From Streptomyces coeruleorubidus (GTDB lineage Bacteria > Actinomycetota > Actinomycetes > Streptomycetales > Streptomycetaceae), in contig NZ_CP118527.1 of the NCBI RefSeq assembly GCF_028885415.1, forward strand, positions 3,162,001-3,226,000: 64,000 bases of DNA, read 5' to 3'. The notes beneath the pieces are model-generated. The model saw only the letters and a program-made list of their open reading frames with translations. It did no database searches and had not been told where the DNA came from. The translations under genes and the position numbers were made by a program. This document shows, one piece after another, positions 29,236-36,926 of this stretch. The stretch's first letter is position 1; the number at the start of each line of letters is the position of its first letter.

Positions 29236-29982
29236 TTACTTCTCGACGTAGCGCAGGGAGCGCAGCCCGCGCTCCATGTGCCAGTGCAGATACGCGGACA
29301 CCAGCCCGCTGCCCTCCCGGACGTACCGCGCCTCGCAGACGTCCGCGGTCTCCCAGTCTCCCGTAAGCAGCGCGCCGAGGAGTTCCAGGGCCTGGGGCGA
29401 GGGTACGACGCTGCCGGGCACCCGGCAGTCCACGCAGACGGAACCGCCCGAGGCGACCGAGAAGAACCGGTTGGGCCCGGGCATGCCGCACTTCGCGCAG
29501 TCGGTGAAGCTCGGGGCGTACCCGTTGACGGCGAGGGACCGCAGCAGGAACGCGTCCAGCACGAGATGCGGCGCGTGCTCCCCGCGGGCGAGGGTCCGCA
29601 GCCCGCCGACGAGCAGCAGATACTGCTGCACGGCCGGCTCCCCCTCGTGATCGGTGAACCGCTCGGCGGTCTCCAGCATCGCGGTCCCGGCGGTGTACCG
29701 CGCGTAGTCGGTCACGATCCCACCGCCGTACGGCGCGATGGTCTCACTCTGCGTGCACAGCGGCAGCCCGCGCCCGACCAGCTCGCTCCCCTTGGCGAAG
29801 AACTGCACGTCGACGTGGGAGAAGGGTTCGAGGCGCGCACCGAACTTCGACTTCGTCCGGCGCACGCCCCTGGCCACCGCCCGTACCCGTCCGTGACCGC
29901 GGGTGAGCAGCGTGATGATCCGGTCCGCCTCACCCAGCTTCTGGGTGCGCAGCACGATGCCGTCGTCGCGGAACAGACTCAT
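29236..29982 (-). CDS. recO: DNA repair protein RecO
   Basis: A 248-residue recombination mediator that helps load RecA at gaps. The N-terminal OB fold is visible ([39 protein letters not shown]), followed by a helical C-terminal part containing a zinc site with CAKCG and CVDC. ATG 29982 is the natural start of the OB domain. It lies immediately upstream of uppS, an order common in Streptomyces, and the two are probably co-transcribed. Nothing unusual is seen. Confidence 0.95.
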   Translation of the reverse strand: MSLFRDDGIVLRTQKLGEADRIITLLTRGHGRVRAVARGVRRTKSKFGARLEPFSHVDVQFFAKGSELVGRGLPLCTQSETIAPYGGGIVTDYARYTAGTAMLETAERFTDHEGEPAVQQYLLLVGGLRTLARGEHAPHLVLDAFLLRSLAVNGYAPSFTDCAKCGMPGPNRFFSVASGGSVCVDCRVPGSVVPSPQALELLGALLTGDWETADVCEARYVREGSGLVSAYLHWHMERGLRSLRYVEK

Positions 29983-30008
29983 GACGCCATTCTCGCAGGG
30001 TCACCGCG

Positions 30009-30224
30009 TCAAGGGACCTCACCCCTGCTGCGGGCGTTGGCGTACGCCGTCGCCGCGCGCAGCCGTTCGGCCGGGGTGGCGTGCCGGACGGCAGCGGGAT
30101 CGGCGTCCCACTCCTTCCCGCCCCCGTACGGCCTCAGCTGCACGTAGGGCCCCTCAAGCCCCATGACGATGCCGATGCGGCCGCTGCGGGTGTCCACGAC
30201 GTACGCGCCGACCGGGGGCTTCAT
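30009..30224 (-). CDS. Small conserved Streptomyces protein (71 aa)
   Basis: A 71-residue protein beginning MKPPVGAYVVDTRSGRIGIVMG and ending YANARSRGEVP. It has the compact, Gly- and Trp-containing look of a small beta domain. Very similar small genes are familiar next to XRE regulators in Streptomyces, but no function is known to me. The ATG at 30224 overlaps the stop of the upstream small gene as ATGA, so the two are translationally coupled. It is convergent with nothing and ends just before recO. Confidence 0.72.
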   Translation of the reverse strand: MKPPVGAYVVDTRSGRIGIVMGLEGPYVQLRPYGGGKEWDADPAAVRHATPAERLRAATAYANARSRGEVP

Positions 30225-30427
30225 CGCAGCACCGCCGCGAGCCGCCGGGCGGTCTCCACGGAACACCGGCCCAATTCCACGAGCGGACAGGGTGCTTCCC
30301 GCGCAAGACTTACCGGGTCCAGCCCCAGTGACGGCAAGGTAATTCCGGCCTTGGCGAGTTCTGCCCGCAATTCTTTCACCGCATCCTCCGCTTCTTCGAC
30401 GCAGAGCGCCGAGTGTCGTGCCTCCAC
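30221..30427 (-). CDS. Small conserved Streptomyces protein (68 aa)
   Basis: A 68-residue protein with the familiar segment LDPVSLAREAPCPLVELGRC, followed by TARRLAAVLR. The first half is an amphipathic helix (EEAEDAVKELRAELAKAG). The GTG at 30427 has AGGGGAG 4 bases upstream. It is coupled to the 71-residue gene downstream and divergent from an XRE regulator gene. Such pairs occur widely beside XRE genes in Streptomyces; a role in sensing or in regulating the XRE is only a guess. Confidence 0.72.
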   Translation of the reverse strand: MEARHSALCVEEAEDAVKELRAELAKAGITLPSLGLDPVSLAREAPCPLVELGRCSVETARRLAAVLR

Positions 30428-30543
30428 CGTGCTCCCCTTCCTTTCCGGGTTTCACTCTTCGCATCCCTACGGTGACGCTCCGCGCCTACACTCGGGAGGG
30501 GTCTGTGCCCTACAACTGCGGCGCAGCACAAAGGGGTTCGGCA

Positions 30544-31366
30544 ATGGCCAACGGTTCTCGGCAGGCGGCGTGGGAGTTCTTCGGCACGGAGCTCAAGCGG
30601 CGGAGGGAGGACGCGGGGCTCACGCAGGTGGAGCTGGGCTCCCGGGTATTCGTCTCCGGCGGCTACATCGGACAGTTCGAACAGGCCATTCGCAAACCGC
30701 AGCTGGATGTGGCCCAACGCATCGACGGGGTGCTGCAAACCGACGGTATTTTCGAGCGGTTGTGCAGGAAGCTGATTGACGATAAGCGGTATGCGGAGTA
30801 TTTCGCGGCGGTTGTGGAGCTGGAGAAGCAGGCGACACAGATCTGCGAGTTCGCTGGTGCCAGGACTGTTGCAGACGGCCGCGTACGCCCGAGCGGTCAC
30901 GGTCGCGGCCAACCCATTCGTCACAGACGAGTACATCGAGGAGAAGGTCACCGCCCGCCTGGAACGGGCGCGGATCCTCGAGGACGCTACAAGGCCCGAG
31001 TATTGGGTGATCCTGCATGAGAACGTGCTGCGTGTGCCGGTGGGCGGCGGGGAGGCGATGGCTGCCCAACTGGACCGCATCGCACGGCTGATGCGGGAGC
31101 GCCATGTAATGGTCACGGTGCTGCCGTACGCCGCAGGGGCCCACCCCTGCATGGGTGGCATGCTGACGCTCATGGAGTTCGAGGACGCGCCACCCGTCGC
31201 CTATACAGAGACGTCGTTTTCGGGGACGTTGGTCGACAACCCGGGCGTGCCCGGGATGGTCCCCGTCCGGGACAGCAAGAGGACCGACGGCCCTGTGGTC
31301 CTGGTCGGGCCGGAGGCCTGGAGGGCGTTCATACGCGAGGTCGGGGCCGCCGGTTCCCAGGCCTGA
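30544..31366 (+). pseudogene. XRE-family regulator (DUF5753 type), frameshifted near 30860
   Basis: The first part reads as an XRE helix-turn-helix (ELKRRREDAGLTQVELGSRVFVSGGYIGQFEQAIRKP) up to EFAGA. There the frame loses homology, while another frame continues with LVPGLLQTAAYARAVT..., the classic start of the DUF5753 domain, through to IREVGAAGSQA at 31366. One extra base, or two missing bases, near 30855-30865 accounts for this. The restored protein would be about 274 residues, the normal size for this family. AAGGGG lies 7 bases before ATG 30544. Usually a DUF397 gene follows such regulators, but here a GNAT gene follows and two small genes diverge. Confidence 0.72.
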
Positions 31367-31408
31367 GGCCGGCTTCGTGGTCGCTCGGCGATGCGGAATG
31401 ATCGTGGC

Positions 31409-31930
31409 ATGGATGCGGGCACGGAGACACAGAAGGCAGGGCTGGACGGCCGCACAGAGACAGGCCTGGCATGGGCGATGCGCCCGGCGGAGCTGTCGGA
31501 CGTCGAAGCGATAGCGGAACTGCGGGCGGTGGTGATGCGCCCGGACCTGGAACGGCTGGGCCGCTACGACGCACACCGGGTCAGGCAGCGCCTGCGGGAC
31601 GGCTACTCCCCTCAGCACACGTCGGTCATCACGGCCAACGGCACGTTCGTCGGCAGCGTGGCACTGCGCCCGTCGCAGGACGCCCACTGGCTGGAGCACT
31701 TCTACCTCAGCCCGGACGTCCAGGGCCAAGGCCTGGGCTCGGCAGTCCTGCGCACCCTCCTCGACAAGACGGACACCACCGGCGACCTCGTCCGCCTGAA
31801 CGTCCTCCAGGGCAGCCCGGCCCGCCGCCTCTACGAGCGGCACGGCTTCACCGTCGAATCCGAGGACCCGGTCGACATCTTCATGCTGCGCCGGCCGGGC
31901 GGGAAACGCTACGACCAGAGTCCCGCATAA
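31409..31930 (+). CDS. GNAT-family N-acetyltransferase
   Basis: A 173-residue protein whose acetyltransferase domain starts near WAMRPAELSDVEAIAELRAVVM. The acetyl-CoA site is visible as FYLSPDVQGQGLGSAVLRTLLD, followed by VLQGSPARRLYERHGFTVE, which is motif B. The acceptor substrate is unknown. Starts at 31391 and 31409 are both possible and neither has a convincing ribosome site; 31409 is used as a compromise. It is 42 bases after the XRE gene on the same strand and may be cotranscribed. Confidence 0.83.
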   Translation: MDAGTETQKAGLDGRTETGLAWAMRPAELSDVEAIAELRAVVMRPDLERLGRYDAHRVRQRLRDGYSPQHTSVITANGTFVGSVALRPSQDAHWLEHFYLSPDVQGQGLGSAVLRTLLDKTDTTGDLVRLNVLQGSPARRLYERHGFTVESEDPVDIFMLRRPGGKRYDQSPA

Positions 31931-32066
31931 GGCGGCGCCCTTCCGCAGCCCAGCAAGTGGAGCAACCGGGCCACCCCCCACCCCCGACCCAGGCCATCTC
32001 CCGGCCCGAACGCTCCGCTTGCAGCCCGCGCCCCCGGCCGCCGAACCGCTACTCGCCCACCTCAGC

Positions 32067-32516
32067 TCAGTGTCCCGCCCCTGGCGCAGCGCAGGCGTCG
32101 GCGATGGCCAGCGTGTCCCAGTAGAAGGGGCGGACCTCGGTGATCTGCCCGTCCTTCACCGTGATCGTCTGCAGGATGGGGAAGCCGAGTTCACGCCCGG
32201 TCGCCCGAGCCCTGGCACGGACCTGTGTGAGCACGACCGCGACCTCACCGGTGGCGAGGAACTCCTGCTCCACCATGTCGAACGTCTCCCACACCTCGCC
32301 CATCTTCCGGAAGAACCGCGCCATGCCCTCGTGCCCGTGCCACGTGCCTCCGTAAGGCAGTGCATCTGCCTGATGCAGCTCGACATCGGGCGCGAAGAAG
32401 GGGGCGAGCAGGTCGAAGGAGGCCTCATCAGGGCCTCCGGCCGCCAGGTACTCCGCCTCAGCCGCGTACATGCGCGTGAGGACTGCTACCGAGTCTGCAG
32501 GGGATGGCATCGTCAT
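32067..32516 (-). CDS. SnoaL-like / NTF2-fold protein
   Basis: A 149-residue protein with the cone-shaped NTF2/SnoaL-like fold pattern: an N-terminal helix (DSVAVLTRMYAAEAEYLAAGG), FDLLAPFFAPDVELHQADALPYGGTWHGHEGMARFFRKMGE, and a C-terminal beta sheet ending VRPFYWDT. Such proteins act as polyketide cyclases, isomerases or uncharacterised binders; nothing here distinguishes between these. The ATG at 32516 is chosen, although the second ATG two codons later is equally possible. The gene stands alone between two convergent or divergent neighbours. Confidence 0.78.
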   Translation of the reverse strand: MTMPSPADSVAVLTRMYAAEAEYLAAGGPDEASFDLLAPFFAPDVELHQADALPYGGTWHGHEGMARFFRKMGEVWETFDMVEQEFLATGEVAVVLTQVRARARATGRELGFPILQTITVKDGQITEVRPFYWDTLAIADACAAPGAGH

Positions 32517-32671
32517 ACGGCCAGCCTGATCACCTCAGGCCCATCCTGCTGGCGGCAATCGGACGTCGCGCTGTTCGGTGTGGCACCACCACGCACCACC
32601 TCGCAAGTCACGCCTCCACCGGGGCCGAAGACGCAGCTCCGGCACTGCAGTTACTCCGTCCAGTAGGGGGT

Positions 32672-32685
32672 AGGGGTAAACCCCT
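32672..32685. promoter_or_regulatory. Palindrome AGGGGT-AA-ACCCCT before the secreted hydrolase gene
   Basis: The 6-bp arms are perfect reverse complements, with GGGGGT immediately upstream as well. It lies 58 bases before the start of the alpha/beta hydrolase gene and could be an operator. It is short enough to be chance. Confidence 0.3.
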
Positions 32686-32743
32686 GGAAGATCCGGGAGT
32701 TGCCCGGATGACGGGTGGGGCGGGGAGCCGCCAGGCTCATCCC

Positions 32744-34222
32744 ATGACCAAGAAACAGATCACGCGCAACGCCTCACTCGCCGCGGCCGCCGCCGTCCTG
32801 CTCGGGCTCACCGTCCCGCTGACCGCGTCCGCCGCCGTTGCCGAGCCCCTCAAGTGGACCCAGTGCGAGGGCTCCGATCTCGGCCCCAGACAGCAGTGCG
32901 CCACCGTGGAGGTCCCGATGGACTACTCCGACCCCGACGGCAGGAAGATCCAGATCGCCGTCTCCCGTATCCCCAGCGAGAAGCCCTCCGCGCGCCGGGG
33001 CGCGCTGTTACTCATCCCCGGCGGGCCCGGTGGGAGCAGTCTCCAAGACCCCTCCCGCAAGGGGCAGAAGCTCCCGCAGCAAGTGCGGGACGCCTTTGAC
33101 CTGGTCGGGTTCGCACCGCGCGGGATGGCGCCGTCCCGCGCCGTGGACTGCGGTCTCGACAGCAAGGACCTCGCCCTCGCGAAGCTGCCCTGGCCCGCCC
33201 CGGACGGTTCCGTCACCGAGACCATGGCCACCGCCAAGCGTATGTCGGAGGCCTGCGCACGTAACGGCGGTGAACTGCTGCGGCACATCAGCACCGTCAA
33301 CGAGGCCCGCGACCTCGACCGCGTCCGGGCCGCCCTCGGCGAGAACAAGCTGTCCGCCTGGAGCTCCTCGTACGGCACCTACGTAGGAGCCGTCTACGGC
33401 CAACTGTTCCCGCACCGCACCGACCGCATCGTGCTGGACAGCAACGACAACCCCGACCACACCCGGGTGGGACGCGCCTGGCTCGCCGCGTTCGAGGCCG
33501 GCGTGGAGGACAACTTCCCGGAGTTCGCCAAGTGGGCGTCCGAGCGCGGGAATCCGTACCGGGTGGCTCGCAAGGCCGCCGACGTGCGGCCCCTCTTCCT
33601 GCGCCTCGCCGAGCGGCTCGACCGCGAGCCCCTGCCCTGGCCCGGCGCGAGCCCGGCGGAGCTGAACGGCAACGTCCTGCGCCAGACCATGCTGACGAGC
33701 CTGTACGACCCCGACAACTACCCCACGCTGGCGAAGACGATCCTGGCCGCGCTCAAGGGCACTGTGCCGCCCGCGCCCCCGATGCCGCCCGAGTCGGTGA
33801 TGCAGAACGCCGCCGCGGTCGGCGCCGGCACCCTATGCAACGACGTCGCCTGGCCCCGGTCCGCCGCCCACTACCAGAAGGGGGTCGACGAGAGCCGGGC
33901 GAAGTTCCCGCTGACGGCGGGCATGCCGCGCGGCGCGATGCTGTGTGCCGCCTGGCCGTTCACGCCGAAGGAGCCCGCGGTACGGATCACCGACCGCGGG
34001 CCGTCCAACATCCTGCTCGTGCAGAACGAGCGGGACGTCGCCACGCCGCTCGCCGGCGCCCGCGAGATGCGCCGCGCCCTCGGGGATCGTGCCGTCATGG
34101 TCACCGTGAACTCCACTGGCCACAACGCCTACCTCGCCAACGGCAACGCCTGCGGCGACCGGACCGTCTCCCGCTTCCTGGCCACCGGGAAACGGCCCGC
34201 GTCCGACGTCACTTGCGACTGA
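32744..34222 (+). CDS. Secreted alpha/beta hydrolase (tripeptidyl aminopeptidase-like)
   Basis: A 492-residue secreted hydrolase with a Sec signal (NASLAAAAAVLLGLTVPLTASAAVA). It belongs to the alpha/beta-hydrolase group around Streptomyces tripeptidyl aminopeptidases: LLIPGGPGGSS forms the oxyanion region, SSSYGTYVGAVYGQLFP carries the nucleophile serine, DVATPLAGA the acid, and GHNAY the histidine. The nucleophile elbow has Ser where most relatives have Gly (GVSYG), a mild oddity. One leucine codon is TTA (33008-33010), suggesting bldA dependence. The 3' end is 3 bases from the convergent TIM-barrel gene. It probably releases peptides or amino acids from extracellular substrates. Confidence 0.85.
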   Translation: MTKKQITRNASLAAAAAVLLGLTVPLTASAAVAEPLKWTQCEGSDLGPRQQCATVEVPMDYSDPDGRKIQIAVSRIPSEKPSARRGALLLIPGGPGGSSLQDPSRKGQKLPQQVRDAFDLVGFAPRGMAPSRAVDCGLDSKDLALAKLPWPAPDGSVTETMATAKRMSEACARNGGELLRHISTVNEARDLDRVRAALGENKLSAWSSSYGTYVGAVYGQLFPHRTDRIVLDSNDNPDHTRVGRAWLAAFEAGVEDNFPEFAKWASERGNPYRVARKAADVRPLFLRLAERLDREPLPWPGASPAELNGNVLRQTMLTSLYDPDNYPTLAKTILAALKGTVPPAPPMPPESVMQNAAAVGAGTLCNDVAWPRSAAHYQKGVDESRAKFPLTAGMPRGAMLCAAWPFTPKEPAVRITDRGPSNILLVQNERDVATPLAGAREMRRALGDRAVMVTVNSTGHNAYLANGNACGDRTVSRFLATGKRPASDVTCD

Positions 34223-34225
34223 CGG

Positions 34226-35398
34226 CTACCGCTGTCGACCGGGCCGGTGGCCCGCCGCCCCGTATCGGCGGGCCACCGCGTGGAACGCCTCCTTCGGCTC
34301 CCGGTGCCAGCCGGAGGCGGGGTCGTCCGGACGGTCCTTGATCACCTTCGTGATGGCGTACGTCGCCAGGTCGAGGTCGAGACGGGGCTCGTCCGGGCGG
34401 TGCGGGGCGTCCGCGCTGATGAACTCGAAGGTCATGGCCGCGTACAGGCCCATCGACTCGAAGACGTCCAGCAGTTCGCCCACGTAGGCGGCCTGGACCC
34501 ACTCGCTGCGGACCGGGTTGCCCTTGATCTCCGGCGGCTCCTTGTCGTAGTCGACGATGTCCCAGCCCATGCCCCCGCTCTCGGGGGCACCGACGTAGGC
34601 GCAGGTGCCGAACTCGGTGATGGCGAGCGGCTTGCCCCAGCGCAGGTACTGCTTCAGCTCCCGGACGTACTCGGACCGCTTCGGGAAGTACGAGTAGTAG
34701 TCGATGCCGACGATGTCGAAGAGGTTCCAGTCCGGGTCGTCGATGCTCTGGGCGGCGGCGTAGCTGAGGTTGCCCTTGAAGACGGAGCGGCCGACCTTGG
34801 CGGCCTTCGCCGTGAAGTCGGCGAGGCGGCGCCGCATCCGGGGCCAGTCGACCGTGCCGTTCTGCAGGTGCCTGATACGGTCCAGGACCGTCTCGCCCGG
34901 CAGGATGCCGGGGACGAACAGCCAGAACTCGCAGCCGACGCTCAAGTCGACACCGGCGCCCTGCCGGCGGAGCCGCTCCGCGAACCGGCCGGTCTCGGCC
35001 AGGTGCTCCAGGATGTCCCGCTGCGGGACGTCCCCGAGCGTCGGCTGCAACCAGATGTGCAGCCCGCGTTCGGCCGCCTCGGCGGCGGTGGCGGTGAGCC
35101 GTTCGACACCGTCCCCCGTGACGTCGATGGTGTCGGCATGCAGGTCGTCACGGATGGCCCGCACATCGGCCCGCATCCGGCGGGCGTTCCACGCGGTCCC
35201 CGGCGTCTCCCCCGCTCCGACCGTGTAGACGACGCCCCGTCGCCGCAGCCCCTTGCCGTGCCGGGCCTCCGTCGCCCGGGCCGCTCCCGCCGGTCCCATC
35301 GCCCCGGCGACCCCCACCGCCGCCGTCCCGGCCAGGAACTGCGCCCGGCTGATCCCCTTCGCCTGCTTGATCCCCTTGGTCTCATCCATACGGTTCAC
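34226..35398 (-). CDS. Secreted TIM-barrel glycoside-hydrolase-like protein
   Basis: A 390-residue protein with an N-terminal signal-like segment (SRAQFLAGTAAVGVAGAMGPAGAA) and a TIM-barrel hydrolase pattern. The segment WGKPLAITEFGTCAYVGA places a likely nucleophile glutamate on strand 7, and FDIVGIDYYSYFP supplies aromatic residues from another strand. Many features fit the cellulase-like clan A fold, but a specific family cannot be assigned with confidence. The GTG at 35398 is used; ATG 35389 is also possible. A phospholipid- or glycan-hydrolysing role is possible. Confidence 0.72.
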   Translation of the reverse strand: MNRMDETKGIKQAKGISRAQFLAGTAAVGVAGAMGPAGAARATEARHGKGLRRRGVVYTVGAGETPGTAWNARRMRADVRAIRDDLHADTIDVTGDGVERLTATAAEAAERGLHIWLQPTLGDVPQRDILEHLAETGRFAERLRRQGAGVDLSVGCEFWLFVPGILPGETVLDRIRHLQNGTVDWPRMRRRLADFTAKAAKVGRSVFKGNLSYAAAQSIDDPDWNLFDIVGIDYYSYFPKRSEYVRELKQYLRWGKPLAITEFGTCAYVGAPESGGMGWDIVDYDKEPPEIKGNPVRSEWVQAAYVGELLDVFESMGLYAAMTFEFISADAPHRPDEPRLDLDLATYAITKVIKDRPDDPASGWHREPKEAFHAVARRYGAAGHRPGRQR

Positions 35399-35484
35399 AG
35401 TGCCGAGCCGCGTCCGGTCCCGCTGTCGGCCGTCGGTCTACGGCGGCGCTACCAAGGTATGAGGCGCCGCGCCGAAGGAGAGGC

Positions 35485-35922
35485 TCATCCCTTGCCGAAC
35501 CGGCGTACGTACCGCCGCTGCCAGGGCGTTTCCACCGCATGCCTGTCGTAGTGCCGCCGCACATACGCCACCGCCTCCTCCCCCGGCACCCCGTCCAGCA
35601 CCGCCAGGCAGGCCAGGGCCGTGCCCGTGCGGCCCCGGCCGCCGCCGCAGGCGATCTCCACGCGTTCCCCGGCGGCCCGTTCCCAGGCGCGCGCCAGCAC
35701 CGCCCGGGCGGCCGTCCGGTCCGACGGGAGGCGGAAGTCGGGCCAGCGGAGCCAGCCGGCCTCCCAGGGGACCTCGGGAGGCTGCTTGCCGAGCAGGTAG
35801 AGGCCGTAGGAGGGGGTGGGCGCGGTGGGATCCAGGGGGTGGCGCAGGCCTCGGCCGCGTACCAGCCGGCCGGAGGGCAGTCGCAGGACGCCGGCGTCGC
35901 TCTCGTTCCACAGCTCAGTCAC
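35485..35922 (-). CDS. Protein-tyrosine-phosphatase-like protein (CX5R)
   Basis: A 145-residue protein with the phosphatase signature C92-GGGRG-R98-TG followed by a helix (TALACLAVL), the P-loop of the cysteine phosphatase superfamily. No transmembrane or other domain is seen. The length suits small actinobacterial tyrosine/dual-specificity-like phosphatases. The residue before the cysteine is Ala rather than the usual His, so activity on phosphotyrosine is not certain. The GTG at 35922 is used, with a GAGGG site that is rather close. It is codirectional with the downstream TIM-barrel gene. Confidence 0.78.
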   Translation of the reverse strand: MTELWNESDAGVLRLPSGRLVRGRGLRHPLDPTAPTPSYGLYLLGKQPPEVPWEAGWLRWPDFRLPSDRTAARAVLARAWERAAGERVEIACGGGRGRTGTALACLAVLDGVPGEEAVAYVRRHYDRHAVETPWQRRYVRRFGKG

Positions 35923-35962
35923 GCCCTCATCATGCTCCGCGCCCGCCCGCCGGGGGGTGGGA

Positions 35963-36667
35963 TCAGCCCACTCCCCGCGACTCCTTGGCCGCCCGCGCCG
36001 CGATCCCCCGGAAGTGCACCGCCATCGCCCGCTGCGCGCCCTCCACGTCGCGGGCGCGCAGGGCGGTGACGATGTCGCGGTGGCGGCGGACCGTGATCTC
36101 GGGGGACGGGTCGTCGGTCCAGCCGCGGGCGCCGGAGACCCGGCGGAAGACCGTCCAGAACGCGCCGAGGAGCTGGGGCACCAGCGCGTTGCCGAGGGAG
36201 GCGTACAGGATCTCGTGGAACTCGCGGTCGAGTTCCGGGAAGGAGCGGCCCGTGCCGCCCGCGGACTCCATGCGGGTCACCACGCCCTCCAGTCTCTCCA
36301 GCTCCGCCTCGGTGACCGTCGCGGCGACCCGGCGGATCAGGCCTTCCTCCAGCACCTCGCGGACCTGGAGGATCTCGGCGAGGGCGCCGGTGTCGTCGTC
36401 GTGCCGGGCCAGGGTGCGGAAGGTCAGGCCGTCGACGAGGGGGGTGAGGGAGGCCTGGCCGACGTAGGTGCCGTAGCCGTGTCTGATCTCGACGATGTCG
36501 AGGGCCTGGAGGGCTTTGAGGGCCTCGCGGACGGAGTTGCGGCTGACGCCGAGGTCCTCCATGAGTTCGGCCTCGGTGGGCAGCGGCGCGCCGGCGGTGA
36601 GTCTGCGGTCGAGGATGAGCTGCACGACCTGGCGTTGTATCCGGCTGGTCCTGGGCTCCTCGGACAT
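35963..36667 (-). CDS. GntR/FadR-family regulator (FCD domain), likely sialic-acid locus regulator
   Basis: A 234-residue regulator. The GntR winged helix is at residues 5-70 (SRIQRQVVQLILDRRLTAGAPLPTEAELMEDLGVSRNSVREALKALQALDIVEIRHGYGTYV), followed by the helical FCD ligand domain with DREFHEILYASLGN and HRDIVTALRARD, which holds the metal/ligand histidines. The ATG at 36667 is chosen as the start closest to the HTH. It is divergent from the sialic-acid-type transporter operon, so an operator near 36773-36784 could control that operon. NanR proteins of other bacteria belong to the same FCD branch; the ligand is inferred from context only. Confidence 0.88.
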   Translation of the reverse strand: MSEEPRTSRIQRQVVQLILDRRLTAGAPLPTEAELMEDLGVSRNSVREALKALQALDIVEIRHGYGTYVGQASLTPLVDGLTFRTLARHDDDTGALAEILQVREVLEEGLIRRVAATVTEAELERLEGVVTRMESAGGTGRSFPELDREFHEILYASLGNALVPQLLGAFWTVFRRVSGARGWTDDPSPEITVRRHRDIVTALRARDVEGAQRAMAVHFRGIAARAAKESRGVG

Positions 36668-36772
36668 GCGCCGCATCGTACGCGCCCCGGACGTCCCACG
36701 TCCCACCTCTGGCGGTACCCGACGTCGGACCTGCCCTGATAAGCCGTCAACTCGCGCCATTTCACAGCGCCA

Positions 36773-36784
36773 TTGGTCCGACCT
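36773..36784. promoter_or_regulatory. Candidate FadR-type operator TTGGTCCGACCT
   Basis: The central GGTC-C-GACC is an exact short palindrome of the type bound by FCD-GntR proteins, and a related GTCGGACC occurs at 36724-36731. Direct-repeat-like ACCTCTGGC elements occur at both positions as well. It lies in the divergent region between the GntR gene and the transporter operon. Confidence 0.4.
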
Positions 36785-36926
36785 CTGGCAGATACGCCAT
36801 TCGTGTGCGATCCCTTGACCGCCCCTACGGCCGCTCCTATGGTCGCGCTGACCGCAGGACGTAGGACGTCGTATCTCCTCTGCTCGCCCCCTCGTTTCCT
36901 TTCCAGACCTCTCGCTGGAGGACCCC

